This document shows positions 52,348 through 61,200 of a stretch of DNA of 64,000 bases, piece by piece (position 1 is the first letter of the stretch; the number at the start of each line of letters is the position of its first letter). The DNA comes from an uncultured Sulfitobacter sp. (lineage in GTDB: Bacteria; Pseudomonadota; Alphaproteobacteria; Rhodobacterales; Rhodobacteraceae), in assembly GCF_947500075.1 (NCBI RefSeq), contig NZ_CANMQS010000002.1, positions 1 to 64,000 of the forward strand, read 5' to 3'. The notes beneath the pieces were generated by a model. It had not been told where the DNA came from. It was given only the letters and a program-made list of their open reading frames with translations, and did not search any database. The translations under genes were made by a program, and so were the position numbers.

Positions 52348-53652
52348 ATGTCCGCCCCGAAGAAGCTCTTTATCAAGACCTACGGCTGTCAGATGAATGT
52401 CTATGACAGCGAACGCATGGCCGAAGCGCTGGGCGGGCAGGGGTATGTGGAAACCTCTGAGGCGGCGGAGGCGGATATGATCCTGCTCAACACCTGCCAC
52501 ATCCGCGAAAAGGCGGCGGAGAAGGTCTATTCCGAACTGGGCCGTCTGAAGAAGCTGAAGACCGACAAACCGGATTTGAAGATCGGCGTCGCGGGCTGTG
52601 TGGCCCAAGCCGAAGGCGAAGAGATCATGCGCCGCCAGCCTGCCGTCGATCTGGTGGTCGGGCCGCAAAGCTACCACCGTCTGCCCGCGATGGAGGAACG
52701 TCTGGCGAAGGGTCAGACCGCTCTGGACACCGACTTCCCCGAGGAAGACAAGTTTGAGCACCTCAAGAGCCGCCCCAAGGCCCGCCGCGCGCCGGCAGCC
52801 TTCCTGACGGTGCAAGAAGGCTGCGACAAGTTTTGCGCCTTCTGCGTGGTGCCCTACACCCGGGGTGCCGAAGTCAGCCGCCCCGCCGAACGTGTGATCG
52901 CCGAAGCGCGCGATCTGGTCGAACGCGGCGTGCGCGAAATCACGCTACTGGGCCAGAACGTCAACGCCTACCACGGCGGCATGGGGCTGGCGGCGCTGAT
53001 CCGCAAACTGGCCAAGGTCGACGGGCTGGAGCGCATCCGCTACACCACCAGCCACCCCAACGACATGGAAGACGACCTGATCGCCGCCCACGGCGAGGTG
53101 CCCGAACTGATGCCCTACCTGCATCTGCCCGTGCAATCCGGCAGCGACCGCATCCTCAAACGCATGAACCGCAAGCACACCGCCGAGGGCTATCTGCGCC
53201 TGCTCGAACGCTTCCGCGCCGCGCGCCCCGACATCGTGCTGTCAGGCGATTTCATCGTCGGCTTCCCCGAAGAGACGGACGCCGATTTCGAGGCGACGAT
53301 GCAGCTCGTCGAAGAGGTCAAATACGGCTACGCCTATTCCTTCAAATACTCCGCCCGTCCGGGGACCCCTGCGGCAGAGCGTGCAAACGTCGACCCGGAT
53401 GTCGCCGACGCCCGCCTGCAACGCCTGCAAACGCTGATCACAAAACACCAGCGGGAGGTGCAGGACGCCATGGTTGGCCGTGAGGTGTCTGTGCTGGTGG
53501 AGCGTGAAGGCCGTGAGGCCGGGCAGGTCGTGGGCAAATCCGATCACCTGCATTCGGTGCATATCGAGGAAGCAACCGCGCAGGTCGGCGACATCGCGCG
53601 GGTGCGGGTGGTGGCGTCGAAGACCAACTCTCTGTCGGCGGTGGAGGTTTGA
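52348..53652 (+). CDS. miaB: MiaB, tRNA-2-methylthio-N6-dimethylallyladenosine synthase
   Basis: This 434-residue radical-SAM methylthiotransferase binds two [4Fe-4S] clusters. N-terminal cluster cysteines are in TYGCQMN, NTCHIRE and VAGCVAQ; the radical-SAM motif is CDKFCAFC; a TRAM domain lies at the C-terminus ([20 protein letters not shown]). It adds methylthio at C2 of i6A37 in tRNAs reading U-starting codons. Start and length are ordinary for the family. Confidence 0.97.
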   Translation: MSAPKKLFIKTYGCQMNVYDSERMAEALGGQGYVETSEAAEADMILLNTCHIREKAAEKVYSELGRLKKLKTDKPDLKIGVAGCVAQAEGEEIMRRQPAVDLVVGPQSYHRLPAMEERLAKGQTALDTDFPEEDKFEHLKSRPKARRAPAAFLTVQEGCDKFCAFCVVPYTRGAEVSRPAERVIAEARDLVERGVREITLLGQNVNAYHGGMGLAALIRKLAKVDGLERIRYTTSHPNDMEDDLIAAHGEVPELMPYLHLPVQSGSDRILKRMNRKHTAEGYLRLLERFRAARPDIVLSGDFIVGFPEETDADFEATMQLVEEVKYGYAYSFKYSARPGTPAAERANVDPDVADARLQRLQTLITKHQREVQDAMVGREVSVLVEREGREAGQVVGKSDHLHSVHIEEATAQVGDIARVRVVASKTNSLSAVEV

Positions 53653-53728
53653 GGCCAAGGTCGGCTGAGTGGGACTTAGCACTACTTCGCTGCGCTTGCG
53701 CCAATGTCCGGTTTTTCGCGTTGGCTGG

Positions 53729-54328
53729 TTAGTCCACGATAACGACCTGTCCGGTCAAGGCACCTTCAACGCATTTTGCATAGGCCAGCCCGACATCATG
53801 GGATGAAACCGGCTTGTGACCCTGAAACCATGCGCCATAGCGAGGCGCGGACACGTCGAGCATTCCGGGACTGACGACATTCACTCTCAGCCCCCGTGGT
53901 ATCTCAATCGCGGCACCTTTGACGAAGCCCGCCAACGCACCGTTTGCGGTCGCTGCATTTGTCCCCATGCGGATTGGGTCACGATCAAGCACGCCGCTTG
54001 TCAGCGTGAATGACCCGCCATCAGCGGTGAAGTCGAGGCCAGCCAAAACGAGGTTAACCTGTCCCATGACCTTTTGCTGAAGACCGACCATGAATGACTT
54101 CTGATCCATCTCCGCTAAAGGCGCGAAGGTCGCATCGCCCGCACATGACACAACTGCATCAAAATCGCCGACTGCCTCATATAGCGATTTCACCGCAGAT
54201 ATGTCGGCTACATCAACGCGATAGTCTCCGCCTGAGCGACCAACCTTGATGACTTCATGCCTTTGCTCAAGCTCCTTGCAGGCGGCTTGTCCAATATCGC
54301 CAGCCGCGCCAACCATGATTATTCTCAT
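53729..54328 (-). CDS. Short SDR-like protein with altered active site
   Basis: This is a 199-residue SDR-fold protein (RIIMVGAAGDIGQAACKEL; SCAGDATFAPLAEM; FTLTSGVLDRDP). At the place of the catalytic YxxxK it reads GTNAATANGALAGF, so Tyr and Lys are both missing. It keeps the Rossmann binding motif and may bind a nucleotide without redox activity, or use another mechanism, as in short atypical SDRs. Its ATG overlaps the MerR stop by four bases. Confidence 0.82.
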   Translation of the reverse strand: MRIIMVGAAGDIGQAACKELEQRHEVIKVGRSGGDYRVDVADISAVKSLYEAVGDFDAVVSCAGDATFAPLAEMDQKSFMVGLQQKVMGQVNLVLAGLDFTADGGSFTLTSGVLDRDPIRMGTNAATANGALAGFVKGAAIEIPRGLRVNVVSPGMLDVSAPRYGAWFQGHKPVSSHDVGLAYAKCVEGALTGQVVIVD

Positions 54329-54687
54329 GTCTGATCCTTCATTATATCATCATACTTTTTCAGTTTTTGGTCTAGGATCGTGCGGCAGAGGTCCAACTCT
54401 GCCTGGCGGTCTTCAAGGCTCTGCCTATGTGCAAGGAGTGCGGCCCTGCGCTCGGGGACTGTGCTGTCACCTGATGCGTAAAGGTCCGCGAATGCTCGCA
54501 TTTCTGCCGTGGGCATCCCGGTCGCGCGCAAAGATGCAAGCAACGCCAGCCAGTCTGAGTCCGTCGTTGAAAACCTGCGCTTCCCGTCAGGGCCGCGCTC
54601 TATGAACGGGCACAGCCCCGATTTCTCATAGAAACGTATTGTGGGGATACTTAGCCCCGTGCGCTCAGCAACTTCTGAAATTTTCAT
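54325..54687 (-). CDS. MerR-family regulator
   Basis: This 120-residue MerR-type regulator has an N-terminal helix-turn-helix (ISEVAERTGLSIPTIRFYEKSGLCP), the DNA-binding wing RFSTTDSDWL and a dimerisation coiled coil (AALLAHRQSLEDRQAELDL). It probably controls the SDR-like gene, with which it is coupled. One Cys (LDLCRTIL) is in the coiled coil. The effector is unknown. Confidence 0.88.
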   Translation of the reverse strand: MKISEVAERTGLSIPTIRFYEKSGLCPFIERGPDGKRRFSTTDSDWLALLASLRATGMPTAEMRAFADLYASGDSTVPERRAALLAHRQSLEDRQAELDLCRTILDQKLKKYDDIMKDQT

Positions 54688-55096
54688 GCGTTCTGATCCT
54701 TCCGTCCGGCTTCATACCGACCTGAAGCTACGTTAGGTTAAACGCTTTCTTTCAGAATTGTCGTGGAAGCCGACACTCGTGCATCTCGCAGCATCTGTGA
54801 CATTGGACTCAAAACATGCCATCCCACAGTTTCAGCCGGCCTCATGCGCCCCTTCTGCTGCCACCGATCTCGGCTGTTCGGGACAAACCCGGCCTCAAAC
54901 GGTTTGGCTGCTGGTGATGTAGGATCCTCTCGCCTGTGCAGCGATCTTGGGTCTGCGATGCGGCAAAAGCTGGCAGACCGGTCCGTCGCAGCCGGGGCGC
55001 GCCTTGAGCACATGCCGCGCTGTCCCCACGACCCGCATCGGCAATCGGGTCACCTGCAAACGGGCCTTATCCACGCAAGGTCATTGTCGTCGCGCC
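54688..55096. other. Gap between MerR and PhnM-like genes
   Basis: About 409 bases hold no recognisable gene. Short open frames in both directions have no family resemblance. It may contain the MerR promoter (near 54690-54740) and decayed sequence from an older insertion. Confidence 0.3.
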
Positions 55097-56326
55097 TCAG
55101 GCTGGTCTTGATGACACCCGGGTTTCGGCAGGCATACCCCGATACGCGCAGCGGCCAGCGACCCAGGTTCCCAGAATTGCCGGAGCCGCGCCATTGGGCC
55201 AGTCCACCAAAACGAGATCCGCGCGTTTGCCAAGTGCGATCTCACCCCGGTCGGGCAGCTTCATCGCTTGCGCAGGCCCGGTTGAGACCAGGGACCAAAG
55301 CGAAAGGCGGTCCGCGCGGCGCTCTGCGTCCAGTCTGACGATGGCCGCAAGCATGGATGGATAGAAATAGTCAGAGGCCAACGCATCACACAGGCCCGCC
55401 TCAACCATGTCGCCTGCACCGAGTGAGCCGATATGGCTGCCACCACGCGCTGCATTGGGGGCTCCGAAGATGATGGGTTCACCTGCCGAACGCGCTGCCT
55501 TTACCGCCTCCATGACCATGGGAAATTCGGCGACGTTGGCGCCCAGTTCACGGTAGTAGGCGCGGGTGTCGGCCCGAGTGTCATCATGGCTCAGCATCGG
55601 GGCACCGGCATCCAGGCCCATTTGTGCGACCTTCGCGATGACGTCCGGCACGTCACCTCGCCGGTCCCAGACGTGGGCCAGAAGCGCGATGTAATCCTCT
55701 TGGCTCAGACCCGCGCGATGCGCCTTGGAGGCTGTGCGCGCCTTCATCCGCTCATCATCCAGCGCCGCAATCGAGAAATCAGGCGACAGTTCAAACGCGC
55801 GATCCTGAAGGGACATGTCATAGGCGCGCATCGTCATGGATGTGTGGTCGTTGAACGCGATGGACGGCAGCAGCGGCCCGGAAAGCGCCCATTCGATGAC
55901 GTCCAGTGCCTCAAAGGCGAAGGTCTCCCAGCGCAGCTGCACCCGGTTCTCCACCGTGAGCCGCGGTGCCAGATCGCGCATCGCCTGTATCAGATCGCGG
56001 CCGCGTGCAACGTCGCGCAGGCCCGGTTCCCATCCAAGGGTAATGGCGTGATAGGCCGTCGCGATGCCGTTGGACGCCAGTTGTCTGTCCGTATCTATCA
56101 GCGCCGTTTCAGTGGGAAAGAAAACGCCGGGCCGGGGCATCAGCTGGCGTTCAAACGCATCGCCGTGCACGTCGATCAAGGCAGGGGCCAGGATCAACCC
56201 GCGCGCATCTATCACCTGACCTTGGGCGGGACCGCCAATCTCGGCAATCTGGCCCTCCGCCACGGTAACGGTTGTTTCCGCAATCTCGTTCGGCAGGTAG
56301 ACCTGCGCGCCTTCAAAGGTAATCAT
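55097..56326 (-). CDS. phnM: PhnM-like amidohydrolase
   Basis: This 409-residue amidohydrolase-superfamily protein resembles PhnM: LILAPALIDVHGDAFERQLMPRPG near residue 43, then ITLGWEPGLRDVARG, FNDHTSMTMRAYDM, and a C-terminal GEIALGKRADLVLVDW. PhnM is normally the diphosphatase that makes alpha-D-ribose 1-methylphosphonate 5-phosphate in C-P lyase systems. Here no phnGHIJKL genes are nearby; its neighbours are transport, phosphodiesterase and methyltransferase genes. The true substrate is therefore uncertain. It is the last gene of a long minus-strand operon; the methyltransferase gene directly abuts it. Confidence 0.8.
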   Translation of the reverse strand: MITFEGAQVYLPNEIAETTVTVAEGQIAEIGGPAQGQVIDARGLILAPALIDVHGDAFERQLMPRPGVFFPTETALIDTDRQLASNGIATAYHAITLGWEPGLRDVARGRDLIQAMRDLAPRLTVENRVQLRWETFAFEALDVIEWALSGPLLPSIAFNDHTSMTMRAYDMSLQDRAFELSPDFSIAALDDERMKARTASKAHRAGLSQEDYIALLAHVWDRRGDVPDVIAKVAQMGLDAGAPMLSHDDTRADTRAYYRELGANVAEFPMVMEAVKAARSAGEPIIFGAPNAARGGSHIGSLGAGDMVEAGLCDALASDYFYPSMLAAIVRLDAERRADRLSLWSLVSTGPAQAMKLPDRGEIALGKRADLVLVDWPNGAAPAILGTWVAGRCAYRGMPAETRVSSRPA

Positions 56327-56971
56327 CTAGAGCCGTTCCAAGGTCAGGTGCCAGTGCCAGGAGCCGGGTTTGTCATGCTCCCGGTCCTTCAGACTGAGGC
56401 ACTCGAAGCCTGAGAACAAGGCCAGGAGGTCAGCCGCAGAGCAGAAGTAGTGTGGATGGACCTTGTCGGTGCCCGGTGCATCAAAAACCCAGGCGTTGCG
56501 GCCGATTTCGCGGCCCCGATACCTGGCCTGTTCATGGGGCAGGCGGCGTTTGGACAGCATGGTGCCCATATAGCTGCCGCCAGGCTTCAGGACCCGCCGG
56601 ATTTCAGCGATGGTGCGCAGCAGGACGTCCTCGTCCCCGTGATAGATCACGTTCCAGCTCAGCACATGATCGAAACTGTGATCCTCAAAAGGCAGGCTGT
56701 CCATCCGGGCCAGCACCGTTTTTACGCCGCCTGACGTGGCAATCTCGTCCAGACCCTCGGGGGCTGCATCCAGGGCTGTCACGTCGAACCCTTGGCCTGC
56801 AAGCCACAACGCATGACGTCCGACGCCTGCGCCCAGATCGAGGATGCGTGCACCTTTCGGCAGCCCGGTTGCCCAGACCTTCACGTCCTCTTCGGGGGTC
56901 AGCCATTTGCTTCCCGGCTCAATGCCCGCCCACTGGTCATTCCAGTGCTGATCGGCTGTATCTGTCTTCAC
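56327..56971 (-). CDS. Class I SAM-dependent methyltransferase
   Basis: This 214-residue methyltransferase has Rossmann motif I (ILDLGAGVGRHALWLAGQG), motif II (VTALDAAPEGLDE) and motif IV (FDHVLSWNVIYH). It overlaps the phnE stop by four bases and abuts phnM, so it is firmly in the transport operon. The substrate cannot be told; methylation of a phosphonate or phosphoester head group, or of a sugar intermediate, is an inference only. There is no signal peptide. Confidence 0.85.
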   Translation of the reverse strand: MKTDTADQHWNDQWAGIEPGSKWLTPEEDVKVWATGLPKGARILDLGAGVGRHALWLAGQGFDVTALDAAPEGLDEIATSGGVKTVLARMDSLPFEDHSFDHVLSWNVIYHGDEDVLLRTIAEIRRVLKPGGSYMGTMLSKRRLPHEQARYRGREIGRNAWVFDAPGTDKVHPHYFCSAADLLALFSGFECLSLKDREHDKPGSWHWHLTLERL

Positions 56972-57771
56972 CTTTGTTCTCCGATGATTTTGGTACGGGT
57001 CCAGCCGCTCAACTGTTCTATTCCGATAACCACAACGGCGATCATCAGGATCACCGTCATCGCCGTGGGGTAGTCGAAAAGATCAAAACCGACCTTCAGT
57101 TCGATGCCAATCCCGCCTGCGCCCACCAGACCAAGGATGGTCGATGACCGCATCGCTTTTTCCAGAGCGTAGAGCGAGGTTGAGATAAAGGCGGGCAGGG
57201 CGGCGGGGATGGTGGCGCAGGCGACCACGTCGATCTTGCGCGCACCAGTGGCCGTCAGGCTTTCGGCTGGCCCCCTTTCGGTCGCTTCCATGTCGTCGGC
57301 AAAAAAGCGTCCACAAAAACCGATCGTGTCGATCACGATGGCCAGCATGCCCGCAAAAGGGCCAAGCCCCACAGCGACAACAAAAACCAGCGCCCAAGCG
57401 ATGTCGGGCACGGCACGGATGAAACCCAACGTTGTGCGCACAATCTGGTTGGCCCATGGCGCAGCGATCAGCCCGCGCGCCGCCACAAGCGCAACGGGCA
57501 CCGACAGGATGACACCGATCACGGCCCCAGCGACAGCGATTTGCAGTGTTTCAACCATTTTCCAACCCAACCGGACCAAAACGTCCGGCTCAAGGTTCGG
57601 AGGGAACGCGCGGGAGGCGAAATCGGCAAAGCGTGGCGGGGCGCTGGCGACTTTTTCAAGCGAGAACCCGGCACCTGCGAGGCACCAGAAAATGATCGAC
57701 ACACCCAGGATATAGCCGAGGAACGCAAGGGCCGACGGGCGCTCAAAGCGTTTAAGTGCGGCGTCAGTCAT
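56968..57771 (-). CDS. phnE: PhnE-type ABC transporter permease
   Basis: This is a 267-residue membrane permease with about six segments and the binding-protein-dependent transport motif (GFIRAVPDIAWALVFVVAVGLGPFAG; LTATGARKIDVVACATIPAALPAF). It is homologous to phosphonate permease PhnE. The start MTDAAL is chosen because a longer form adds eight codons without a ribosome site. It overlaps phnC by eight bases and the methyltransferase by four. Confidence 0.88.
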   Translation of the reverse strand: MTDAALKRFERPSALAFLGYILGVSIIFWCLAGAGFSLEKVASAPPRFADFASRAFPPNLEPDVLVRLGWKMVETLQIAVAGAVIGVILSVPVALVAARGLIAAPWANQIVRTTLGFIRAVPDIAWALVFVVAVGLGPFAGMLAIVIDTIGFCGRFFADDMEATERGPAESLTATGARKIDVVACATIPAALPAFISTSLYALEKAMRSSTILGLVGAGGIGIELKVGFDLFDYPTAMTVILMIAVVVIGIEQLSGWTRTKIIGEQR

Positions 57772-58582
57772 AAAGCCCCCGCAGGTCTTCTGCACTCAAG
57801 GAGGCAGCGGTTGCGTCAAGCTGCATGCGGCCTTGCGCCAGGCCAAGCACCCGGTCGCCATATCTCAGCGCATGCGCGACGTTGTGAGAGGTAAAGACGA
57901 CCGTGACCCCTTCGTCCCGGACAAGACGAAAGAACAAGTCCATCACGTCCTCGCCTGCGGCGGGGTCGAGTGAGGCGCAGGGTTCATCGGCAAAAAGCAC
58001 CTTTGGTGCACCGACAATGGCGCGCGCGATCGCGACCCGCTGCGATTGTCCGCCCGACAGACGGTCCGCGCGGCGGCCCGCAAATTCCCCCAGTCCCACA
58101 CGTTCCAACGCATGCAGGGCAGCCGCAGGAGAGGATTGCGGGGCCAGCGTATGGCTCCAGTGGCGCATGCCGGGGTGTTTCCCCAACAGCCCGTGAACGA
58201 CGTTTGAAAGCACACTCAGGCGCGGCACCAGGTTGTGTTTCTGAGAAACCAGCCCAGCCTTTGCCCTCAACTGACGCAAGGCAGCGGCACCCGACGTATC
58301 GGTCTGCTGACCCAGCAAATGCACATTGCCGCCGGTCACCGGGATAAGCCCCATCAGGCAGCGCAGCAGCGTGGACTTGCCGGTCCCGTTGGCGCCCACC
58401 AGCGCCACCGCCTCGCCGCGCGCCAGACGAAAGCTCACGTCGGAGAAAACTTTCGTCTTGCCAAAGTGTTTGGTAACGCCGCGCGCTTCGATGTCGACGG
58501 GTGACACCGGCGCAAATGCCGCCCCGGTGGGTTCGGACTGCGCAAGGGGCGCAGCCCGTTTTGTGACGACAAGATCAGTCAC
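57764..58582 (-). CDS. phnC: PhnC-type ABC transporter ATP-binding protein
   Basis: This is a 272-residue ATPase. Walker A is VGANGTGKST, the ABC signature RLSGGQSQRVAIARA, Walker B KVLFADEPCASLDP and the switch His FTSHNV. It is most like phosphonate import ATPases. The start is a GTG at 58582 that overlaps the phnD stop by eight bases; a longer frame upstream is a shadow of phnD. Confidence 0.88.
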   Translation of the reverse strand: MTDLVVTKRAAPLAQSEPTGAAFAPVSPVDIEARGVTKHFGKTKVFSDVSFRLARGEAVALVGANGTGKSTLLRCLMGLIPVTGGNVHLLGQQTDTSGAAALRQLRAKAGLVSQKHNLVPRLSVLSNVVHGLLGKHPGMRHWSHTLAPQSSPAAALHALERVGLGEFAGRRADRLSGGQSQRVAIARAIVGAPKVLFADEPCASLDPAAGEDVMDLFFRLVRDEGVTVVFTSHNVAHALRYGDRVLGLAQGRMQLDATAASLSAEDLRGLYD

Positions 58583-59444
58583 CGATGAAGTTGTCGAACT
58601 GGGGGAAGCCCGCGTTTGAATACATCGAGCGCACGTAGTCATAGGCGCTGTCATCAATCGCGACGAGGTCCATGCCGACATATTTGTCGTTCTCTTCATG
58701 GGCGGTGATGCCGGCAATGATCTGGGTCTTGTTTTCAAGTATCGCGTTCTTGACCATCTCTGCGGCTTCAGACGGCACATGCGCGCCCACCATGATCATG
58801 TCATTGGGCAGATCCCCCGACCGCGCGATCATCTTGAAGAAGCCGTAAGGCAGGTCGGTCTCCTTGTTCCGCACGTTCAGCCAGGAGCCGGCGTTGGAGC
58901 CAATGGCGTCCACGTCGCCTGCCTTCAGCGCCTCGTGGGCGATGTTGCGCGAGGTGTGGGTCCTGTCGATGTCATTCACAGGATCGACACCGTGATCGGC
59001 GAGCACCTGCATCGGGCACAGCATATTCGATGTCGAACCGATATCGCCGAATGCAACCTTTTTGCCTTTCAGGTCGGCCGGCACGTTGATGCCACTGTCC
59101 GCGCGCACGATGATGGCGCAGTGATAGTCCGGGCGACCCAGGCCGATCAGGGGCGTGGCATTGGTCAGCTTGTTCACAACGACATATTCAGCAGGGCCTG
59201 ACACCACAAAATCCACCGTCTCGCCGCGCAATGCCTCGGCTGCCGCGGTGCGCGAGTTTACGGCGTAGAATTCAAATGTGTCGCCCGTTGCGGCTTCCAG
59301 CGCATCCTTGAAGGGCCCCCACTCCAGTTGCAGGCGCTCCATGCCTTCGACGTCCGTGACGGCCAGTTTCCAGGTCTCCGCCGCGACGGACAGGGCGGAT
59401 ACAGCGGCAAGGCCGATACCGAGGATAAGTGATCTGAGGTTCAT
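58575..59444 (-). CDS. phnD: PhnD-type phosphonate/phosphoester-binding protein
   Basis: This is a 289-residue periplasmic binding protein with a signal peptide (cut after VAA, about residue 22). It carries the PhnD-like series VNSRTAAAEALRGETVDFVVSGPAEYVVV and GKKVAFGDIGSTSNMLCPMQVL, the region that contacts the phosphonate. The mature chain has one Cys (MLCPM). It delivers substrate to PhnE/C. It lies downstream of the second phosphodiesterase gene with a 65-base gap. Confidence 0.87.
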   Translation of the reverse strand: MNLRSLILGIGLAAVSALSVAAETWKLAVTDVEGMERLQLEWGPFKDALEAATGDTFEFYAVNSRTAAAEALRGETVDFVVSGPAEYVVVNKLTNATPLIGLGRPDYHCAIIVRADSGINVPADLKGKKVAFGDIGSTSNMLCPMQVLADHGVDPVNDIDRTHTSRNIAHEALKAGDVDAIGSNAGSWLNVRNKETDLPYGFFKMIARSGDLPNDMIMVGAHVPSEAAEMVKNAILENKTQIIAGITAHEENDKYVGMDLVAIDDSAYDYVRSMYSNAGFPQFDNFIGD

Positions 59445-59509
59445 AAGTCTCTCCAGGTTGGGGGGGGTAGGTTGAGGGTTTCGGGGACAGCCTTGAGTGG
59501 CAATTGACG

Positions 59510-60292
59510 CTACAAGTCGAACCTTTCGGAGCTGTCAGTGAAGTCATGCAGGTGCACCGTGACCTGATCCTCCCCCAGCAGAACCACGCCGTAAGCGGCA
59601 GGTTCGAAGGTGCCGGAGATGCGGTCTTTGGGACCACCTAGGTCAAGCGCGACCTGATGGTTCAGCCCGCGCATGCATGAATAGCTGATGCCGCGCCAGT
59701 TGCCCCAGATGGCACGGTGCACATGGCCGAAAAACAGGTGGCGAATGCGGGCGATGTGCGGTGCGATTACGTCGAAAAATGCCTCGGCTTCGTGCAGCAT
59801 GATCCGGTCCATGGCGGGGATCCCTACCGGACAAGGCGGGTGGTGCATGAACATCACAATGGGATCATCCGACCCGTCGAGTTGTCGCCGCAACCAGTCA
59901 CGCCGCAGGGCGCAATAGGCCCCGCCCGCGCCTTCGGGGGCCTTGGTATCAAGCAGCAGAAACCGCCCGGCCTCTGTGTGGAGCACCGTTTGGACAAACC
60001 CGTTTTCGTCTCTTGGTGTCTTGGGAAATGCCGCTGCGAACGCCGGTGTGTCGTCATGGTTTCCCACCATCAGATACGCGGGCACGTGCAGCTTACCCAT
60101 CTCACCAGCGAAACGCGCATAGGCGTCAGCATCACCCCAGTGGGTCAGATCCCCTGTCACCACGACAAAGGCGGCATCACCATGCGCGTCGTTGATCGAC
60201 TGCACGGCGCGCGCCAAAGCAGCCGCAGGGTCTTGGCCATAAAGCAAGCCGCCGCCAACAACGTGTGTATCGGTGAGATGGATGAATTTCAT
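59510..60292 (-). CDS. Calcineurin-like metallophosphoesterase (first copy)
   Basis: This 260-residue calcineurin-fold phosphoesterase has the full metal set: HLTDTHVVGGG, VVTGDLTHWGD, VGNHDD, FMHHPPCP and FFGHVHRAIWG. It resembles the CpdA/Icc-type cyclic-nucleotide and phosphodiester hydrolases. There is no signal peptide, so it acts in the cytoplasm. It overlaps the second copy by four bases (ATGA). In this operon it could cleave an imported phosphodiester. Confidence 0.88.
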   Translation of the reverse strand: MKFIHLTDTHVVGGGLLYGQDPAAALARAVQSINDAHGDAAFVVVTGDLTHWGDADAYARFAGEMGKLHVPAYLMVGNHDDTPAFAAAFPKTPRDENGFVQTVLHTEAGRFLLLDTKAPEGAGGAYCALRRDWLRRQLDGSDDPIVMFMHHPPCPVGIPAMDRIMLHEAEAFFDVIAPHIARIRHLFFGHVHRAIWGNWRGISYSCMRGLNHQVALDLGGPKDRISGTFEPAAYGVVLLGEDQVTVHLHDFTDSSERFDL

Positions 60293-61116
60293 TCTGCCGC
60301 CACCGGCTTGGCCCAGTCATCCCATGCGGTGCCGGTCTTGTGCACCGGCCCGTCCCAGGCAAAGGGGATCTGGTGGATGGTGGTTGCCCCCTCATCAACC
60401 ACAAGGACGAAATAGGCGGGGGGCAGTGGACCGCCGATCAACATCTCCGTCTCCCGCAGATCCGGAATGGACTGGTTCCCGGTCGAAGGCACGCTGGCGA
60501 AGGGAATGCCGCAATAGGTGCCGTGGATCGGCGCGTGCACATGGCCGAAATGGAGGTATTCGATCCGATCCTGATAGGCTTCAAGGATCGCGCGGAAACC
60601 GGGGCGGTCTGCGGGCACCAGGGCGATTTTGTCTTCCGCGGGCAGGCCCAGCGTCATCGGGTTGTGGTGCAGAAACAGCCGTGCGCGGGGGGCACCCTCA
60701 AGCGCCTCTGCAAGCCAATCGCAGCGGTCCGCGCCAAAGTGGCCCGCATGTGTCTTGGGCGCGCATGTGTCGAGATAGATCAGCCGCAGCCCATCCACGT
60801 CATCGGTGTAGTTGATGTACCCGGAGGGATCTGCCGGGTGATCGGGAAAGGCGCTCTGAAACGCCCCGCGATCATCGTGATTGCCAATCATCAGGCGAAC
60901 CGGCACGACAAAATCATCAATCGCTTCTTTCAGCGCGCCGTATGCCTCGGGCTCCCCCCAATGGGTCAGATCACCGGTGATGATCAGACGCAGGGCATCG
61001 CTGTGATGGGCCGCGACATGCGCCAGAGCTTGCGCAAAGCGTGCATGGGGATCGAGGCCGCCCATCTGTTCACCGGGCACGCTGAGATGGATGTCGGACA
61101 TGTGGATGAGCTTCAT
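60289..61116 (-). CDS. Calcineurin-like metallophosphoesterase (second copy)
   Basis: This is a 275-residue paralog of the neighbour: MSDIHLSVPGEQ, IITGDLTHWGE, IGNHDDRGAFQ, FLHHNPMTLG, HFGHVHAPIHG. The start MKLIHM is chosen since a longer frame adds seven codons without domain value. The two copies match over their whole length but have diverged, so they may act on different ends of one substrate or on two related substrates. Confidence 0.88.
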   Translation of the reverse strand: MKLIHMSDIHLSVPGEQMGGLDPHARFAQALAHVAAHHSDALRLIITGDLTHWGEPEAYGALKEAIDDFVVPVRLMIGNHDDRGAFQSAFPDHPADPSGYINYTDDVDGLRLIYLDTCAPKTHAGHFGADRCDWLAEALEGAPRARLFLHHNPMTLGLPAEDKIALVPADRPGFRAILEAYQDRIEYLHFGHVHAPIHGTYCGIPFASVPSTGNQSIPDLRETEMLIGGPLPPAYFVLVVDEGATTIHQIPFAWDGPVHKTGTAWDDWAKPVAAE

Positions 61117-61158
61117 GGCGGCTCCTGCTGTGTTCAAAAGTCAGATTTCGTCCAGAAC

Positions 61159-61186
61159 GTGCGGGGGAGAAAGATCCCCCCCGCAC
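61159..61186 (-). terminator. GC-rich hairpin after the substrate-binding protein gene
   Basis: GTGCGGGGG (61159-61167) and CCCCCGCAC (61178-61186) form a perfect nine-base stem, 15 bases after the stop of the binding-protein gene (minus strand). No T run follows, so partial read-through to the phosphodiesterase genes is likely. Confidence 0.6.
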
Positions 61187-61200
61187 GGGTCACCGCATGC

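Noticed and set aside
55097..56326. Complete C-P lyase locus
   Set aside because: Only a PhnM-like gene and a PhnCDE transporter are visible; no phnG, H, I, J, K or L lies within the window.
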